From an uncultured Lachnospiraceae bacterium (GTDB lineage Bacteria > Bacillota > Clostridia > Lachnospirales > Lachnospiraceae): DNA of 64,000 nt. Shown one piece after another: positions 43,687 through 53,168 of the stretch. Location: assembly GCA_910579865.1 (NCBI GenBank), contig CAJTXA010000001.1, positions 186,001 through 250,000 on the forward strand, written 5' to 3'. Made by a program: the position numbers and the translations under genes. Positions within the stretch are counted from its first letter, which is position 1. Each line of letters starts with the position of its first letter. The notes under the pieces were generated by a model that worked only from the letters and a program-made list of their open reading frames with translations, did no database searches and was not told where the DNA came from.

Positions 43687-44236
43687 ACATTCTCCCCTTT
43701 TATTTTTATATTCCATTCAGTAAAATTTTTTCTCTTTTTTTATTATAAATTCTTTCTCTTCATCCCTTTCTTTTTTATTTTTTCTTATTTCTTTGGAAAT
43801 TTTTTTGAATACATTTGACTTTTTAATAACATAAGATAAATAGATGTTGTCATACTACCATATTTTTTTCTTTTCTGTCAAGAAACTTTTTTCTTTCTTG
43901 TATAGTTGAGTTACCATATGATTACAGTTTTATTTGATAATTTATCCTTATTTTCTTAACTTTATTACTATTTATTATTCTTATTTTCTAAGAATAAAAT
44001 ACTATAACAAAAGGACATGTCTCTTTCCAAAAAATCATTCTTGCAAATTTTTTCTCTCTATGTTAAAATCTGTGACAGAATCATTATCATATTTCACAAG
44101 CTGCAGATTAGAGAAATTTTGTTGTCATTGACCGTATAAAAGTCCTAATACAGCAAAATATCGTGTTAAAATGGGTGATACAATTGGTGTATATTATAAC
44201 GAAAAAACTTTATTGAGTATCTAAATCAATATATTT

Positions 44237-44356
44237 GTGACGAACAGTCATCACGGATCACAACTCTTTCTGGTATCTATATATAAAAAACGTTTTCTTT
44301 GCCACCGGGTAAAGAAAAAGACGTCAGACTTTCTATCATTAGGTCTTAGAAGATAG
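44237..44356 (+). CDS. putative leader peptide of the MATE attenuator
   Basis: A 39-residue basic reading frame with a GTG start (VTNSHHGSQLF... ending GLRR) runs through the upstream hairpin and into the terminator, and stops inside the 3' arm of the terminator stem. Leader peptides that overlap a terminator just before a drug-resistance gene are known for Firmicutes antibiotic genes. No good ribosome binding site is seen, so translation is unproven; it may start at a nearby alternative codon. Confidence 0.4.
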   Translation: MTNSHHGSQLFLVSIYKKRFLCHRVKKKTSDFLSLGLRR

Positions 44357-44374
44357 AAAGACTGACGTTTTTTT
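44290..44374 (+). promoter_or_regulatory. transcription attenuator in the MATE 5' leader
   Basis: A strong intrinsic terminator (ACGTCAG-A-CTTTCTATC, 44321-44337, against 44352-44368, one A-A mismatch, then seven Ts) ends one base before the Shine-Dalgarno AGGAGGG of the MATE gene. A preceding hairpin (44290-44300 with 44311-44324) shares ACGT with the terminator's 5' arm, so the two exclude each other. The MATE gene must therefore be made by read-through under some inducing condition. The rest of 43687-44289 is AT-rich with no supported gene; ATACA/TGTAT around 44178-44192 is a possible operator. Confidence 0.75.
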
Positions 44375-44387
44375 AGGAGGGATAAAA

Positions 44388-45695
44388 ATGCATTTACACA
44401 CTAATTTAAAAGAATTTATAAAATATACCACTTTAAATGTTCTTGGCATGATTGGCATTTCTTGTTATATACTTGCTGATACTTTTTTTATTTCCAAAGG
44501 ACTTGGGACAAATGGTTTAGCTGCCTTAAATTTAGCAATTCCAATCTATAGCTTAATTCATGGAAGTGGCCTAATGCTTGGCATGGGGGGTGCTACTCGT
44601 TATTCCATTACAAAAGAGCAAAAAAACTCTAAAAATTCAGATCTAATCTTTACTAATACAATCTATATGGGAATTTTATTATCTGTTTTCTTTTTATTAA
44701 TTGGAATTTTCTTTTCAGAACAATTGACAAAACTTTTACAGGCAGAGGGAAACGTATTTTCTATGACAAAAACTTATTTATCTGTTATCCTATTGTTTTC
44801 TCCTGCTTTTATCTATAACAATATTTTTATTTGTTTTGTTCGAAATGATGGAAACCCTCGCCTAGCGATGTTTGCTATGTTAGGAGGCAGTTTTGCAAAT
44901 ATTTTTATGGATTACCTTTTTATCTTTCCACTTCATATGGGAATTTTAGGAGCCGTATTAGCCACAGCAACAGCACCTATTATCAGTATGATAATTCTTT
45001 CTTACCATTGGATAAAAAAATGTCATCAGTTTCATTTTATCCAAACAATTCCACAATTTTCCAATATGACTACTACTCTTTTTATTGGATTTCCTTCCCT
45101 TATTACAGAAGTATCTTCTGGAATTGTTATTCTGATTTTTAATTTGATTTTACTCCAAATTTCTGGAAATGTTGGAGTTGCTGCTTATGGTGTAATTGCC
45201 AATCTTTCTTTAGTGGTAATCTCTATTTTCACTGGAATTGCACAGGGAATACAACCAATTATTAGTTCTGCTTATGGAAAGGGGAAAAAAGAACACCTCT
45301 TACAAACTTTACGTTATGGTACAATTACGGTATTTTTTCTTTCTGTTCTTATTTATATTGGAATGTTCTTCTTTGCGGATTCTATCACTAATCTTTTCAA
45401 TCGTGATAGTGATGTTCAGTTACAGCAAATTGCTGTAACTGGTATCCATTTTTATTTTATTGGAGTGCTGTTTGTTGGATATAATATTATACTTTCCTCT
45501 TTTTTTGCCTCTATAGAAAAAGCCCTTCCTGCCCACTTTATCTCTGTTATGCGTGGTTTTCTTCTTATTATTCCTCTTGCCTTTCTGCTTTCTAAATGGT
45601 TTGGCATTATTGGTGTATGGACAGCTTTTCCTATAACAGAAGGACTTTGTTTTATAATAGGAAAAATTTTTTACCATAAAATAAATTTATATTAA
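44388..45695 (+). CDS. MATE family efflux transporter
   Basis: A 435-residue inner membrane protein with about twelve membrane helices in two halves, characteristic of MATE (NorM/MepA-like) Na+- or H+-coupled drug exporters. The first half contains ADTFFISKGLGTNGLAALNLAIP and GSGLMLGMGGATRYSI, the second GIAQGIQPIISSAYGKGK, both typical. It is likely of the MepA subgroup. Expression is controlled by the attenuator just upstream, which fits a substrate- or antibiotic-inducible pump. Confidence 0.92.
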   Translation: MHLHTNLKEFIKYTTLNVLGMIGISCYILADTFFISKGLGTNGLAALNLAIPIYSLIHGSGLMLGMGGATRYSITKEQKNSKNSDLIFTNTIYMGILLSVFFLLIGIFFSEQLTKLLQAEGNVFSMTKTYLSVILLFSPAFIYNNIFICFVRNDGNPRLAMFAMLGGSFANIFMDYLFIFPLHMGILGAVLATATAPIISMIILSYHWIKKCHQFHFIQTIPQFSNMTTTLFIGFPSLITEVSSGIVILIFNLILLQISGNVGVAAYGVIANLSLVVISIFTGIAQGIQPIISSAYGKGKKEHLLQTLRYGTITVFFLSVLIYIGMFFFADSITNLFNRDSDVQLQQIAVTGIHFYFIGVLFVGYNIILSSFFASIEKALPAHFISVMRGFLLIIPLAFLLSKWFGIIGVWTAFPITEGLCFIIGKIFYHKINLY

Positions 45696-45889
45696 TTCTT
45701 ATTTTTTGATTTATTCCTTTATTTTCCTTGTCTTTTAACTGGCATATTTTTATGTCAGTTAAAAACAAGAATTTCTTATTTTATCTGCTTTATTCGATAT
45801 TCCTTTCTATCCATTTTTTGGCAATTTTATCCATAATTTTTCAATCCTTATCAATTCTAGAATCATTCCCTTTTTAGAGTCAAGACAAT

Positions 45890-46927
45890 CTATAAAATCA
45901 GCATCGCATCTCCAAAAGAAAAAAATCGATATTTTTCTTCTACTGCTGTTCGATATGCTTCCATTATATAATCCTGTCCAGCCAAAGCAGAAACCAACAT
46001 AAGTAATGTCGATTCTGGTAAATGAAAATTTGTCACCAAAGCATCCACACAGCGAAACTTATATCCTGGATAAATAAAGATATCTGTCCAGCCAGAACAC
46101 TCTCGAACCATTCCATTAGAATCTGCCACAGTTTCCAATGTTCGGCAGCTGGTCGTTCCAACCGAAATAATTCTTCCTCCATTTCGTTTTGCCTGATTAA
46201 TCTTCTTTGCCTCTGCTTCCTCTATACAATAATACTCTGTATGCATATGATGTTCTAATATATTTTCTACTTTAACTGGACGAAATGTTCCAAGACCTAC
46301 ATGAAGCGTAATTCCAGCAATTACAATTCCCTTTTTTTCTATCTGTTCTAAAAGATCTTGTGTAAAGTGAAGTCCGGCAGTTGGAGCTGCTGCTGACCCA
46401 TTATATTTTGCATAAACCGTCTGATAACGGTTTTTATCCTGCAAAGGATGAGTAATATAAGGCGGAAGCGGCATCTGCCCAAGTTGATCTAAAACCTCTT
46501 CAAAAACCCCTTTATAGGAAAAACGAATCAATCGGTTTCCCTCTTCCACAATATCAATTACTTCTCCTACTAGCGGCACCTCTCCCATTTGATCTCCAAA
46601 AAGAATTTTTGTTCCAATTTTTGCCTTTTTTCCTGGCTTTACAAGAGTTTCCCAGATATCTTTTTCTTTTCTTTTTAAAAGTAAAACTTCAATTCCAGCC
46701 TCAGTTTTTTCCCTTCTCCCAAAAAGACGAGCAGGAATCACTTTCGTATGATTTACTACCAAGCAATCTCCTGGTTGAAGATACGTAATCACATCTCGAA
46801 AGTGTCGGTGTACAATCTCTTTCTTTTCTCGATTTAATACCATCAGCCGAGAAGAAGAACGATCCTCTAAAGGGTCTTGTGCAATTAATTCCTCTGGCAG
46901 CATATAATAAAAATCTTTTTTGTCCAT
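45890..46927 (-). CDS. queA: S-adenosylmethionine:tRNA ribosyltransferase-isomerase
   Basis: Adds the epoxycyclopentane ring from SAM to 7-aminomethyl-deazaguanine in tRNA during queuosine synthesis. The start FYYMLPEELIAQDPLEDR, NHTKVIPARLFG, GSAAAPTAGLHFT and NFHLPESTLLMLVSA are standard QueA motifs; 345 residues is full length. It begins 12 bases after pheT, so it is probably read as part of the pheST transcript. Other que genes are not in the window. Confidence 0.96.
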   Translation of the reverse strand: MDKKDFYYMLPEELIAQDPLEDRSSSRLMVLNREKKEIVHRHFRDVITYLQPGDCLVVNHTKVIPARLFGRREKTEAGIEVLLLKRKEKDIWETLVKPGKKAKIGTKILFGDQMGEVPLVGEVIDIVEEGNRLIRFSYKGVFEEVLDQLGQMPLPPYITHPLQDKNRYQTVYAKYNGSAAAPTAGLHFTQDLLEQIEKKGIVIAGITLHVGLGTFRPVKVENILEHHMHTEYYCIEEAEAKKINQAKRNGGRIISVGTTSCRTLETVADSNGMVRECSGWTDIFIYPGYKFRCVDALVTNFHLPESTLLMLVSALAGQDYIMEAYRTAVEEKYRFFSFGDAMLIL

Positions 46928-46939
46928 TTCTCTTTTCCT

Positions 46940-49360
46940 TTACTGTCGAAGCTCAATTCCAATTCCTTTTAACGCTTTTAATATTCGTTCCATTGCTTCA
47001 TTTACATCTTTCTCCTCAAGTGTTCGATCCCCTGCTCGGAATGTAATGGAATAAGCTACAGACTTATACCCTGTCATAATCTGGCTTCCCTCATAGATAT
47101 CAAATAAAGCATAACTTTCTAAATATTGTCCGCCTTTTGTTTCAATAATTTCTTCTATCTGACCAACCAAAATATTTTTTGGCATAACCATACTAATATC
47201 TCGAGTAACAGAAGGATACTTCGCAATTCCATTATACTTTCGATCAAATGTTGCTATTGGTAAAATTTCTGGCATATCCAAAACTGCCAGATAGACACGT
47301 TCTCCAATCTCATACTGATCTGCTACCTCTGGGTGTACCTCGCCTATATAGCCAATTTTTATTTTTTTATAGAAAATCTCTGCCTGTCGTCCTGGATGTA
47401 GAAATGGCTTTTTTTCCTCTGGATGATAACTAATTTTTTGTGTAACTCCAATTTTCTCTAAAAACTCTTCTACTACACCTTTCATTGTATAGAAATCACC
47501 TTCTCCATACATTCCCAAAGTAAACTGCATCCGTTCCTCTGGTAACTCAGTAAGCGGCAATTCTTTTGGCAAATAAATATTTCCAAGTTCATATAATTTT
47601 ACTGCTTTATTTCTTCTATTATAGTTTGTAGCTAAAGAATTTAACATTCCATTTAAGGAAGTAGTACGCATAATACTAAAATCTTCTCCCAATGGATTTA
47701 AAATTGTCACTGCCTGCCGAAGCATAGAATCCTTTGGAAGTAACAATTTATCATATACTTTTGGACTTTCAAATGAATAACTCATAGCCTGAGAAAATCC
47801 ACAATATTCTGCAATATTCTTTGCAATTTCTTCTATTCTTAATTTAAAAGAAAGTTTTCCTGTTGTTGCTTCTCCAGTAGGAAGTGTTGTAGGAATTTGA
47901 TCATATCCATAAAACCGAGCCACTTCCTCTGCTAAATCCGCTTCACATTCCAAATCCTGCCGGAAAGTAGGAATTATAACTTCCTCTGTAGCAGCATCAT
48001 ATTGTAATTCTAGCTTTTCAAAGATAGAAAGCATTTCCTGTTTTGGAATACAAGTTCCAAGTAACTGATTGATCCAATCTGGTTGAAAGAGAATTCGTTT
48101 TGGTTCTTTTTTTGCATAATATACATCAATTATACCACCAACGACTTCTCCTGCTCCTAATTCCTCAATTAATTGACATGCACGATTGATTGCCAGCTCT
48201 GCATTATTTGGATCTAATCCCTTTTCAAATTTTCCAGAAGCTTCTGTTCGAAGTCCTACCTTTTTTGCAGACAGACGGATATTCGTTCCATCAAAGCAAG
48301 CTGCCTCAAATAGCATATCCTTTACTTCATCTGTAATTTTGGAGTTTTCACCCCCCATAATTCCTGCGATTCCAACTGCTTTTACTCCATCACGAATCAT
48401 TAAAATCGAAGAATCCAATTTTCTTATCTGTCCATCTAATGTTTGAAATTCTTCCCCCTCTTTTGCACGGCTTACTACAATTTTCTTTCCCTCTAAGGTC
48501 TCCATATCATAAGCATGCATAGGCTGCCCATATTCCTCCATTACATAATTTGTAATATCGACAATATTATTAATTGGACGAATTCCACAAGCTGCTAAAC
48601 GTCTTTGCATCCATTCTGGTGAAGGAGCTAATTTAATATTTTTTACCATTCTAGCACAATAGCGGGGGCATAACTCTTTATCTAAAACTTCAACCGAAAT
48701 AAAATCATGTACATCCTCTCTATTTCCAGTAGAAGTAACAACTGGAGGAATAAACTTTTTACCAAATGTTGCTGCTGCCTCTCGTGCAATCCCTAACACA
48801 CTATAACAGTCTACACGATTTGAAGTAATCTCATATTCAAATACCGCATCATGAAGTCCCAATACCTTTATGGCATCCTCTCCAACTACTGCATCTTCTT
48901 TTAAAATATAGATCCCATTTTCTGGTGCATCTGGGTACATCTCTTTGGAACTTCCCAGTTCTTCAATCGAACACATCATTCCAAAAGATTCCACTCCTCT
49001 TAACTTCCCCTTTTTAATCTTAATTCCATCCTCTGGAAGAGAAGAACCATCATGTCCTCCAGCAACTCTTCCACCATCTAATACAACAGGTATCTTTTGT
49101 CCCTCTTCTACATTTGGTGCACCAGTTACAATCTGAATCGTTTCTGTTCCAATATTTACTTGGCAAATCACAAGTTTATCTGCATCTGGATGTTTTTCAA
49201 TTTTTTCAATCTGTCCTACTACAATTTTTTCTAAATTTTTATCTAATTTTAAATAACTTTCTACTTTTGTTCCAGATAAAGTCATTGCATCTGTATATTC
49301 CTGTTCTGCTACCTTAAGATCTGGTACATATGCTTGAATCCATGATAATGGCGTATTCAT
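46940..49360 (-). CDS. pheT: phenylalanine-tRNA ligase beta subunit
   Basis: Beta subunit of the alpha2beta2 enzyme, responsible for tRNA binding and editing. It begins MNTPLSWIQAYVPDL, followed by the EMAP/tRNA-binding-like domain (VVGQIEKIEKHPDADKLVICQV), the B3/B4 editing domain, B5, and the C-terminal anticodon-binding domain (YPSVTRDISMVMPKN). At 806 residues it is complete. It follows pheS after 21 bases. Confidence 0.97.
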   Translation of the reverse strand: MNTPLSWIQAYVPDLKVAEQEYTDAMTLSGTKVESYLKLDKNLEKIVVGQIEKIEKHPDADKLVICQVNIGTETIQIVTGAPNVEEGQKIPVVLDGGRVAGGHDGSSLPEDGIKIKKGKLRGVESFGMMCSIEELGSSKEMYPDAPENGIYILKEDAVVGEDAIKVLGLHDAVFEYEITSNRVDCYSVLGIAREAAATFGKKFIPPVVTSTGNREDVHDFISVEVLDKELCPRYCARMVKNIKLAPSPEWMQRRLAACGIRPINNIVDITNYVMEEYGQPMHAYDMETLEGKKIVVSRAKEGEEFQTLDGQIRKLDSSILMIRDGVKAVGIAGIMGGENSKITDEVKDMLFEAACFDGTNIRLSAKKVGLRTEASGKFEKGLDPNNAELAINRACQLIEELGAGEVVGGIIDVYYAKKEPKRILFQPDWINQLLGTCIPKQEMLSIFEKLELQYDAATEEVIIPTFRQDLECEADLAEEVARFYGYDQIPTTLPTGEATTGKLSFKLRIEEIAKNIAEYCGFSQAMSYSFESPKVYDKLLLPKDSMLRQAVTILNPLGEDFSIMRTTSLNGMLNSLATNYNRRNKAVKLYELGNIYLPKELPLTELPEERMQFTLGMYGEGDFYTMKGVVEEFLEKIGVTQKISYHPEEKKPFLHPGRQAEIFYKKIKIGYIGEVHPEVADQYEIGERVYLAVLDMPEILPIATFDRKYNGIAKYPSVTRDISMVMPKNILVGQIEEIIETKGGQYLESYALFDIYEGSQIMTGYKSVAYSITFRAGDRTLEEKDVNEAMERILKALKGIGIELRQ

Positions 49361-49381
49361 CTTTCTACCTCTTTTCTTTTT

Positions 49382-50401
49382 TTAAAATTGTTTTAAAAAC
49401 CGAATGTCATTTTCATACAGTAATCGCATATCATCAATTTCATATTTTAATAATGCGATTCTCTCTAAACCAACTCCAAAAGCAAATCCTGTATACTCCT
49501 TTGGATTAATTCCACTCATTTCCAAAACATGCGGATGTACCATTCCACAACCTAAAATTTCAATCCAACCAGAACCTTTACACATTCTGCAGCCTTTTCC
49601 ACCACATTTAAAGCAGGTAACATCTACTTCTGCACTTGGTTCGGTAAATGGAAAATGATGTGGCCGAAATTTTACTTTTGTCTGTGGCCCAAATAATTCT
49701 CTGGCAAACTCTGCTAACGTTCCTTTTAAATCCGCAAACGTAATATTTTTATCGATTACCAAACCCTCAATTTGATGGAAAGAAGGAGAATGAGTTGCAT
49801 CTACCTCATCCGAACGAAATACACGTCCTGGTGCAATCATACGAATTGGTAACTTTCCCTTTTCCATCTCCCGAACCTGAACTGGAGAAGTTTGTGTACG
49901 CAATAAAATTTTATCACTAATATAAAATGTATCCTGTTCATCCTTTGCCGGATGATTTGCTGGAATATTTAATGCCTCAAAATTATAGTAATCATATTCA
50001 ATCTCTGGTCCTTCCACTACCTCATATCCCATACCAATAAAAATACGTTCCACTTCTTCTAAAGCAATCGTATTTGGATGGCGATGCCCTACATTATTTT
50101 TCTTTGCAGGTAAAGTAACATCTATCACCTCTGTTTTTAACTGTTCCTCTCGAATAGCAGCAGCCAAACGATTTTTACTTTCTTCTAATTTCTCTTCAAT
50201 CACCTTTCTTGCATCATTTACAAGCTGCCCAAACTTTGGCTTTTCCTCATTTGACAAATTTTTCATACTTTTTAACAGAGCAGTCAATTCACCCTTTTTT
50301 CCAAGATAAGCAACTCGTATCTCATTTAATTTATCAAGTGCTTCAGAAGCCTCAATTTGCTTTAATGCCTCTTCTTTTAACTCCTTTAATTTATTTTCCA
50401 T
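49382..50401 (-). CDS. pheS: phenylalanine-tRNA ligase alpha subunit
   Basis: Catalytic class II subunit charging tRNA-Phe. The N-terminal coiled coil is followed by GHRHPNTIALEEVERIFIGMGYEVVEGPEIE, TSPVQVREME, the FHQIEGLVID motif 2 region and GFAFGVGLERIALLKY motif 3. It is 339 residues, normal for bacteria. AAGGAGGAAAG-type spacing precedes the ATG. The operon is led by a T-box. Confidence 0.97.
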   Translation of the reverse strand: MENKLKELKEEALKQIEASEALDKLNEIRVAYLGKKGELTALLKSMKNLSNEEKPKFGQLVNDARKVIEEKLEESKNRLAAAIREEQLKTEVIDVTLPAKKNNVGHRHPNTIALEEVERIFIGMGYEVVEGPEIEYDYYNFEALNIPANHPAKDEQDTFYISDKILLRTQTSPVQVREMEKGKLPIRMIAPGRVFRSDEVDATHSPSFHQIEGLVIDKNITFADLKGTLAEFARELFGPQTKVKFRPHHFPFTEPSAEVDVTCFKCGGKGCRMCKGSGWIEILGCGMVHPHVLEMSGINPKEYTGFAFGVGLERIALLKYEIDDMRLLYENDIRFLKQF

Positions 50402-50490
50402 TCTTTCCTCCTTCTGCCGTTCAAACGACTAATTCCTCTCAAACTATCCTCATGTTAAACAACGGATAATATCCTTATGTTAAACAAAAA

Positions 50491-50765
50491 CCCGCCCCTA
50501 ATCAAAGGGACGGGAATATTTTCTCGTGGTACCACCCTAATTCTTATATTTCTATAAGCACTTAGTTATTCTGCGTAACGTGCAGCCACGTCATTTCTTA
50601 CTTTTTTATAACTTATTTTTCAGAAATGCAGCTCTGGCGGGAAATTCAATACAAGATGGAACCCAAGACAGCTTGCAGCCGGTGACTATCTCTCTCTGCG
50701 GGACATCAGATATCTACTTACGCCTTCTTCGCTTTTTTATTTTTTCTTATTTTTCCAAAACTGAC
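50491..50765 (-). promoter_or_regulatory. T-box leader of pheST
   Basis: The - strand carries the T-box core AGGGTGGTACCACG (50538-50525) and, after it, an intrinsic terminator (CCCGTCCC/GGGGCGGG, 50514-50491, then five Ts). Stem I has the expected AG-bulge (AGAGAGAGATAG) and CCGGCTGCAAG terminal region. In the specifier loop TGAATTTCC offers UUU or UUC, phenylalanine codons. Uncharged tRNA-Phe should cause read-through into pheS, pheT and perhaps queA. Confidence 0.9.
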
Positions 50766-50769
50766 TTTT

Positions 50770-50798
50770 ATTTTAAATACTTCTCCAAAATTTGTCAA
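50770..50798 (-). promoter_or_regulatory. sigma-A promoter of the pheST T-box transcript
   Basis: TTGACA (50798-50793) and TAAAAT (50775-50770), 17 bases apart, directly before the T-box leader. Confidence 0.8.
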
Positions 50799-50857
50799 GT
50801 ACTTTTTAAGTAAAGCTTATCTTTTCTCACTCATTTTATCCATTTATGTAAAAAATA

Positions 50858-50886
50858 TTGACAATTTAATTCTAATACTATACACT
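50858..50886 (+). promoter_or_regulatory. promoter still present in front of the truncated dehydrogenase gene
   Basis: TTGACA (50858-50863) and TACACT (50881-50886) with a 17-base spacer precede an intact AAGGAG (50932-50937), but the start codon that should follow is gone. Confidence 0.6.
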
Positions 50887-50934
50887 ATATTTATAAAAAA
50901 ATACTAATAAATAGAAACCTATACTTCAATTAAG

Positions 50935-51643
50935 GAGATAAAACTACCTATCACCTAAAGGTAAAAGACAAGCTATTGTAGAAACCATTCAAAAAGCTGG
51001 TGGAGAAGCAATCTATCACTTTATGGATATTACAGACACTGCAAGTATTGAGCAACTTTTTGCCGATGTAAAAAAGACCTATGGACAAATTGATATCTTA
51101 GTAAATAACACAGCAAATCTATCTCTTCCTGATGGAAGTGTAGAAGAACTTACCTTAGAGATGTGGGATAATATCTTCCAAAGCGATCTACGTGGAACCT
51201 TTTGGGCAATTAAAACAATAATTCCTTATCTGCGAGAAAATAAAAACGGTGGTGCTATTATCAATATTGGTTCTATGACCTCCTGTGGTGGTGATATTGG
51301 AGCCACTGCTTATAGCTGTGCAAAAGCTGGTGTAGATATATTAACCCGTTCTGTCACTCTACAATATGGAAAAGAAAATATTCGTTGTAACTGTGTCCGT
51401 CCTGGTCTTATTGTTACACCAGAAAATGAACCTCGTATTCCACAGATGTTAAAAGATATTTTCTTAGATAATATCTTAGTAAACCGTTATGGATGCCCAG
51501 AAGATATTGGACATCTTTGTGTCTATCTTGCTTCTGATGATAGTGCTTATATGTCTGGTCAAGTTCTTGATATGGATGGTGGACTCAACTCTCATGTACC
51601 TACTGTAGCACAATTTAGAAATTTGAAATCTAGAACTTGGTAA
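50935..51643 (+). pseudogene. short-chain dehydrogenase/reductase, 5' part deleted
   Basis: The frame has the SDR active site (Asn in VNNTAN, Ser in IGSMTSCGG, Tyr-xxx-Lys in YSCAK) and the usual end (SGQVLDMDGGLN), but lacks the start codon and the first about 40 codons, including the TGxxxGIG cofactor loop. The homologous frame is open upstream to ...RQAIVETIQKAGGEAIYHF, then meets a stop eight codons earlier. Promoter and Shine-Dalgarno sequence are still present right before the break, so a deletion of about 100-130 bases between the binding site and the coding region is the simplest explanation. An ATG at 51023 could still give a 206-residue fragment without a cofactor site. Confidence 0.8.
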
Positions 51644-51683
51644 TCCAACAACGAACAGTTTTATTCTTTATATACAACCATTT

Positions 51684-52151
51684 TTATACTTCCCATTTCA
51701 ACATTTTCTTTTGAAGAAATGGCTTTAAATTAAAATTTACTTGTTCTTTATCCAAAATCTGAAACGAATTATCAGTAATCCAGATAATTAATTTACTTCT
51801 GGCATAAAACAACTTTAATTGTCTTGTTAATTCATCAAGACTCTTTTTTTCGCTCCCCTTTTTATAATCCTCAAAACAATGTCCCATCTGTATCATTCCT
51901 ACAGAAGAAACTTCTTTCACAATTTCCACATCTGAAATCCACTTTATCAAATTTAACCGAACGTTTTGAAAAACTTTACTATATGCCCGCAATGCAGTTA
52001 AAATCTCTTTTGTATGCTTTATTAAAATCTCTTTTGAAATATGATAGTCTAAAACAAATGCCATCTCCAAAATTCCACCCCGATAGTTCCCTGGTACATG
52101 CAAAATGTACTCCACTTGTTGATGTAACTTTATCTTTTCGATCTGATTCAT
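51684..52151 (-). CDS. hypothetical protein next to an iron-type ABC transporter
   Basis: A 155-residue soluble protein that I do not recognise. It is mixed alpha/beta with a basic bias, and segments such as VRLNLIKWISD and LIIWITDNSFQIL suggest a Rossmann-like or vWA-like core, but no metal-binding motif is visible. Codon use resembles the neighbours. It lies 210 bases downstream of the ABC ATPase on the same strand and might belong to that unit. Confidence 0.55.
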   Translation of the reverse strand: MNQIEKIKLHQQVEYILHVPGNYRGGILEMAFVLDYHISKEILIKHTKEILTALRAYSKVFQNVRLNLIKWISDVEIVKEVSSVGMIQMGHCFEDYKKGSEKKSLDELTRQLKLFYARSKLIIWITDNSFQILDKEQVNFNLKPFLQKKMLKWEV

Positions 52152-52361
52152 TTTCTATACTCCATTTCCATCCTTAGCCACTAAAATAGGCATCCATCTC
52201 CATGCGAGTCCTATTATAAAAACCACTTTAAAGACCTTCCATATTTTTCCTTTTCTATTCATTTTATCTCCTATTTCCTTCTTTTCCTTACTTTATACTT
52301 CAAACATCAAAACCTACTTTTAAATTTTTTATTTCAATACAATTTGTTCTTTTTTCAATAC

Positions 52362-53138
52362 TTATTTTGGAAAATAATACCCCTGTCCACCATCCATATC
52401 CAAAATATGCAAAAATTCAATTTCATACACATTCTGCAAAAGTTCCAAATCCATCATCTTTTCTGTCTCTCCCATAGCTACTACTTTCCCCTTTTTCATT
52501 ATCACCAAATGCGAACAAAATCGAGCTGCCAAATTAAGATCATGTAATACAACAATCACAGATTTCCCTTTTTTTCGATTTAACCAATCAAGTAACCTCA
52601 TCATTTCCATCTGATATCGTACATCCAATCCAGAAACTGGTTCATCCAAAAGAATCCACTTCGTATCCTGTGCTACTGCACGGGCAATCAACACTCGTTG
52701 CGCTTCTCCACCACTTAATTCTACAAACTTCCGATCACAAAGTTCTTTACAAGAGGTCAACGATAGTGCCTCTTCTACTATTTTTTGATCTTCCTTTCCA
52801 AACGAAGCAAATCTTCCCAAATAGGGATTTCTTCCCATTTGTACCACCTCATAAACCGAAAAATCTATATCCATATGAATATTCTGTGGAACAAATGCCA
52901 ACTGCTTCGCTAATTCTTTTCTTTCATATTCTATCAACTCACGTTCTCCAAGCAAAAGCTTTCCAGAATAAACCTTTAAAAATCGAAGTAAATGACGCAA
53001 AAAAGAAGTCTTTCCAGAACCATTTGGGCCAATAATTCCGTAAAAACCTCCTTCTAAAAATTCCGCTGTAATCCCATCTAACACTGCTTTTCCATCTTTA
53101 TTAGGACACCATCTTAATTCCTCACTTTGTATCTTCAT
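52362..53138 (-). CDS. FecE/FepC-type ABC transporter ATP-binding protein
   Basis: A 258-residue ATPase with Walker A GPNGSGKTSF (about residue 37), signature LSGGEAQRVLIARA, Walker B KWILLDEP and the switch histidine in VVLHDLNLAARF. The pattern is that of the iron-siderophore/heme/cobalamin importer family. It is 30 bases downstream of the permease gene and forms a transporter with it. No binding protein is encoded here. Confidence 0.92.
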   Translation of the reverse strand: MKIQSEELRWCPNKDGKAVLDGITAEFLEGGFYGIIGPNGSGKTSFLRHLLRFLKVYSGKLLLGERELIEYERKELAKQLAFVPQNIHMDIDFSVYEVVQMGRNPYLGRFASFGKEDQKIVEEALSLTSCKELCDRKFVELSGGEAQRVLIARAVAQDTKWILLDEPVSGLDVRYQMEMMRLLDWLNRKKGKSVIVVLHDLNLAARFCSHLVIMKKGKVVAMGETEKMMDLELLQNVYEIEFLHILDMDGGQGYYFPK

Positions 53139-53168
53139 ATTCTCACCATTTATTCTTTCGATAAAATA

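Noticed and set aside
44141..44224. Short open stretch in the same frame just before the MATE leader peptide (with an ATG at 44171)
   Set aside because: No ribosome binding site and it ends in a stop before the leader; too short to support as a gene.
44290..44374. Known riboswitch class in front of the MATE gene
   Set aside because: I could not match it to guanidine, preQ1, c-di-GMP, fluoride or manganese riboswitch consensus; the leader-peptide attenuator model fits better.
45733..45764. TTTTAACTGGCATA/TATGTCAGTTAAAA hairpin after the MATE gene
   Set aside because: The stem is AT-rich at its base and is followed by ACAAG rather than a T run on either strand, so I do not call it a terminator with confidence.
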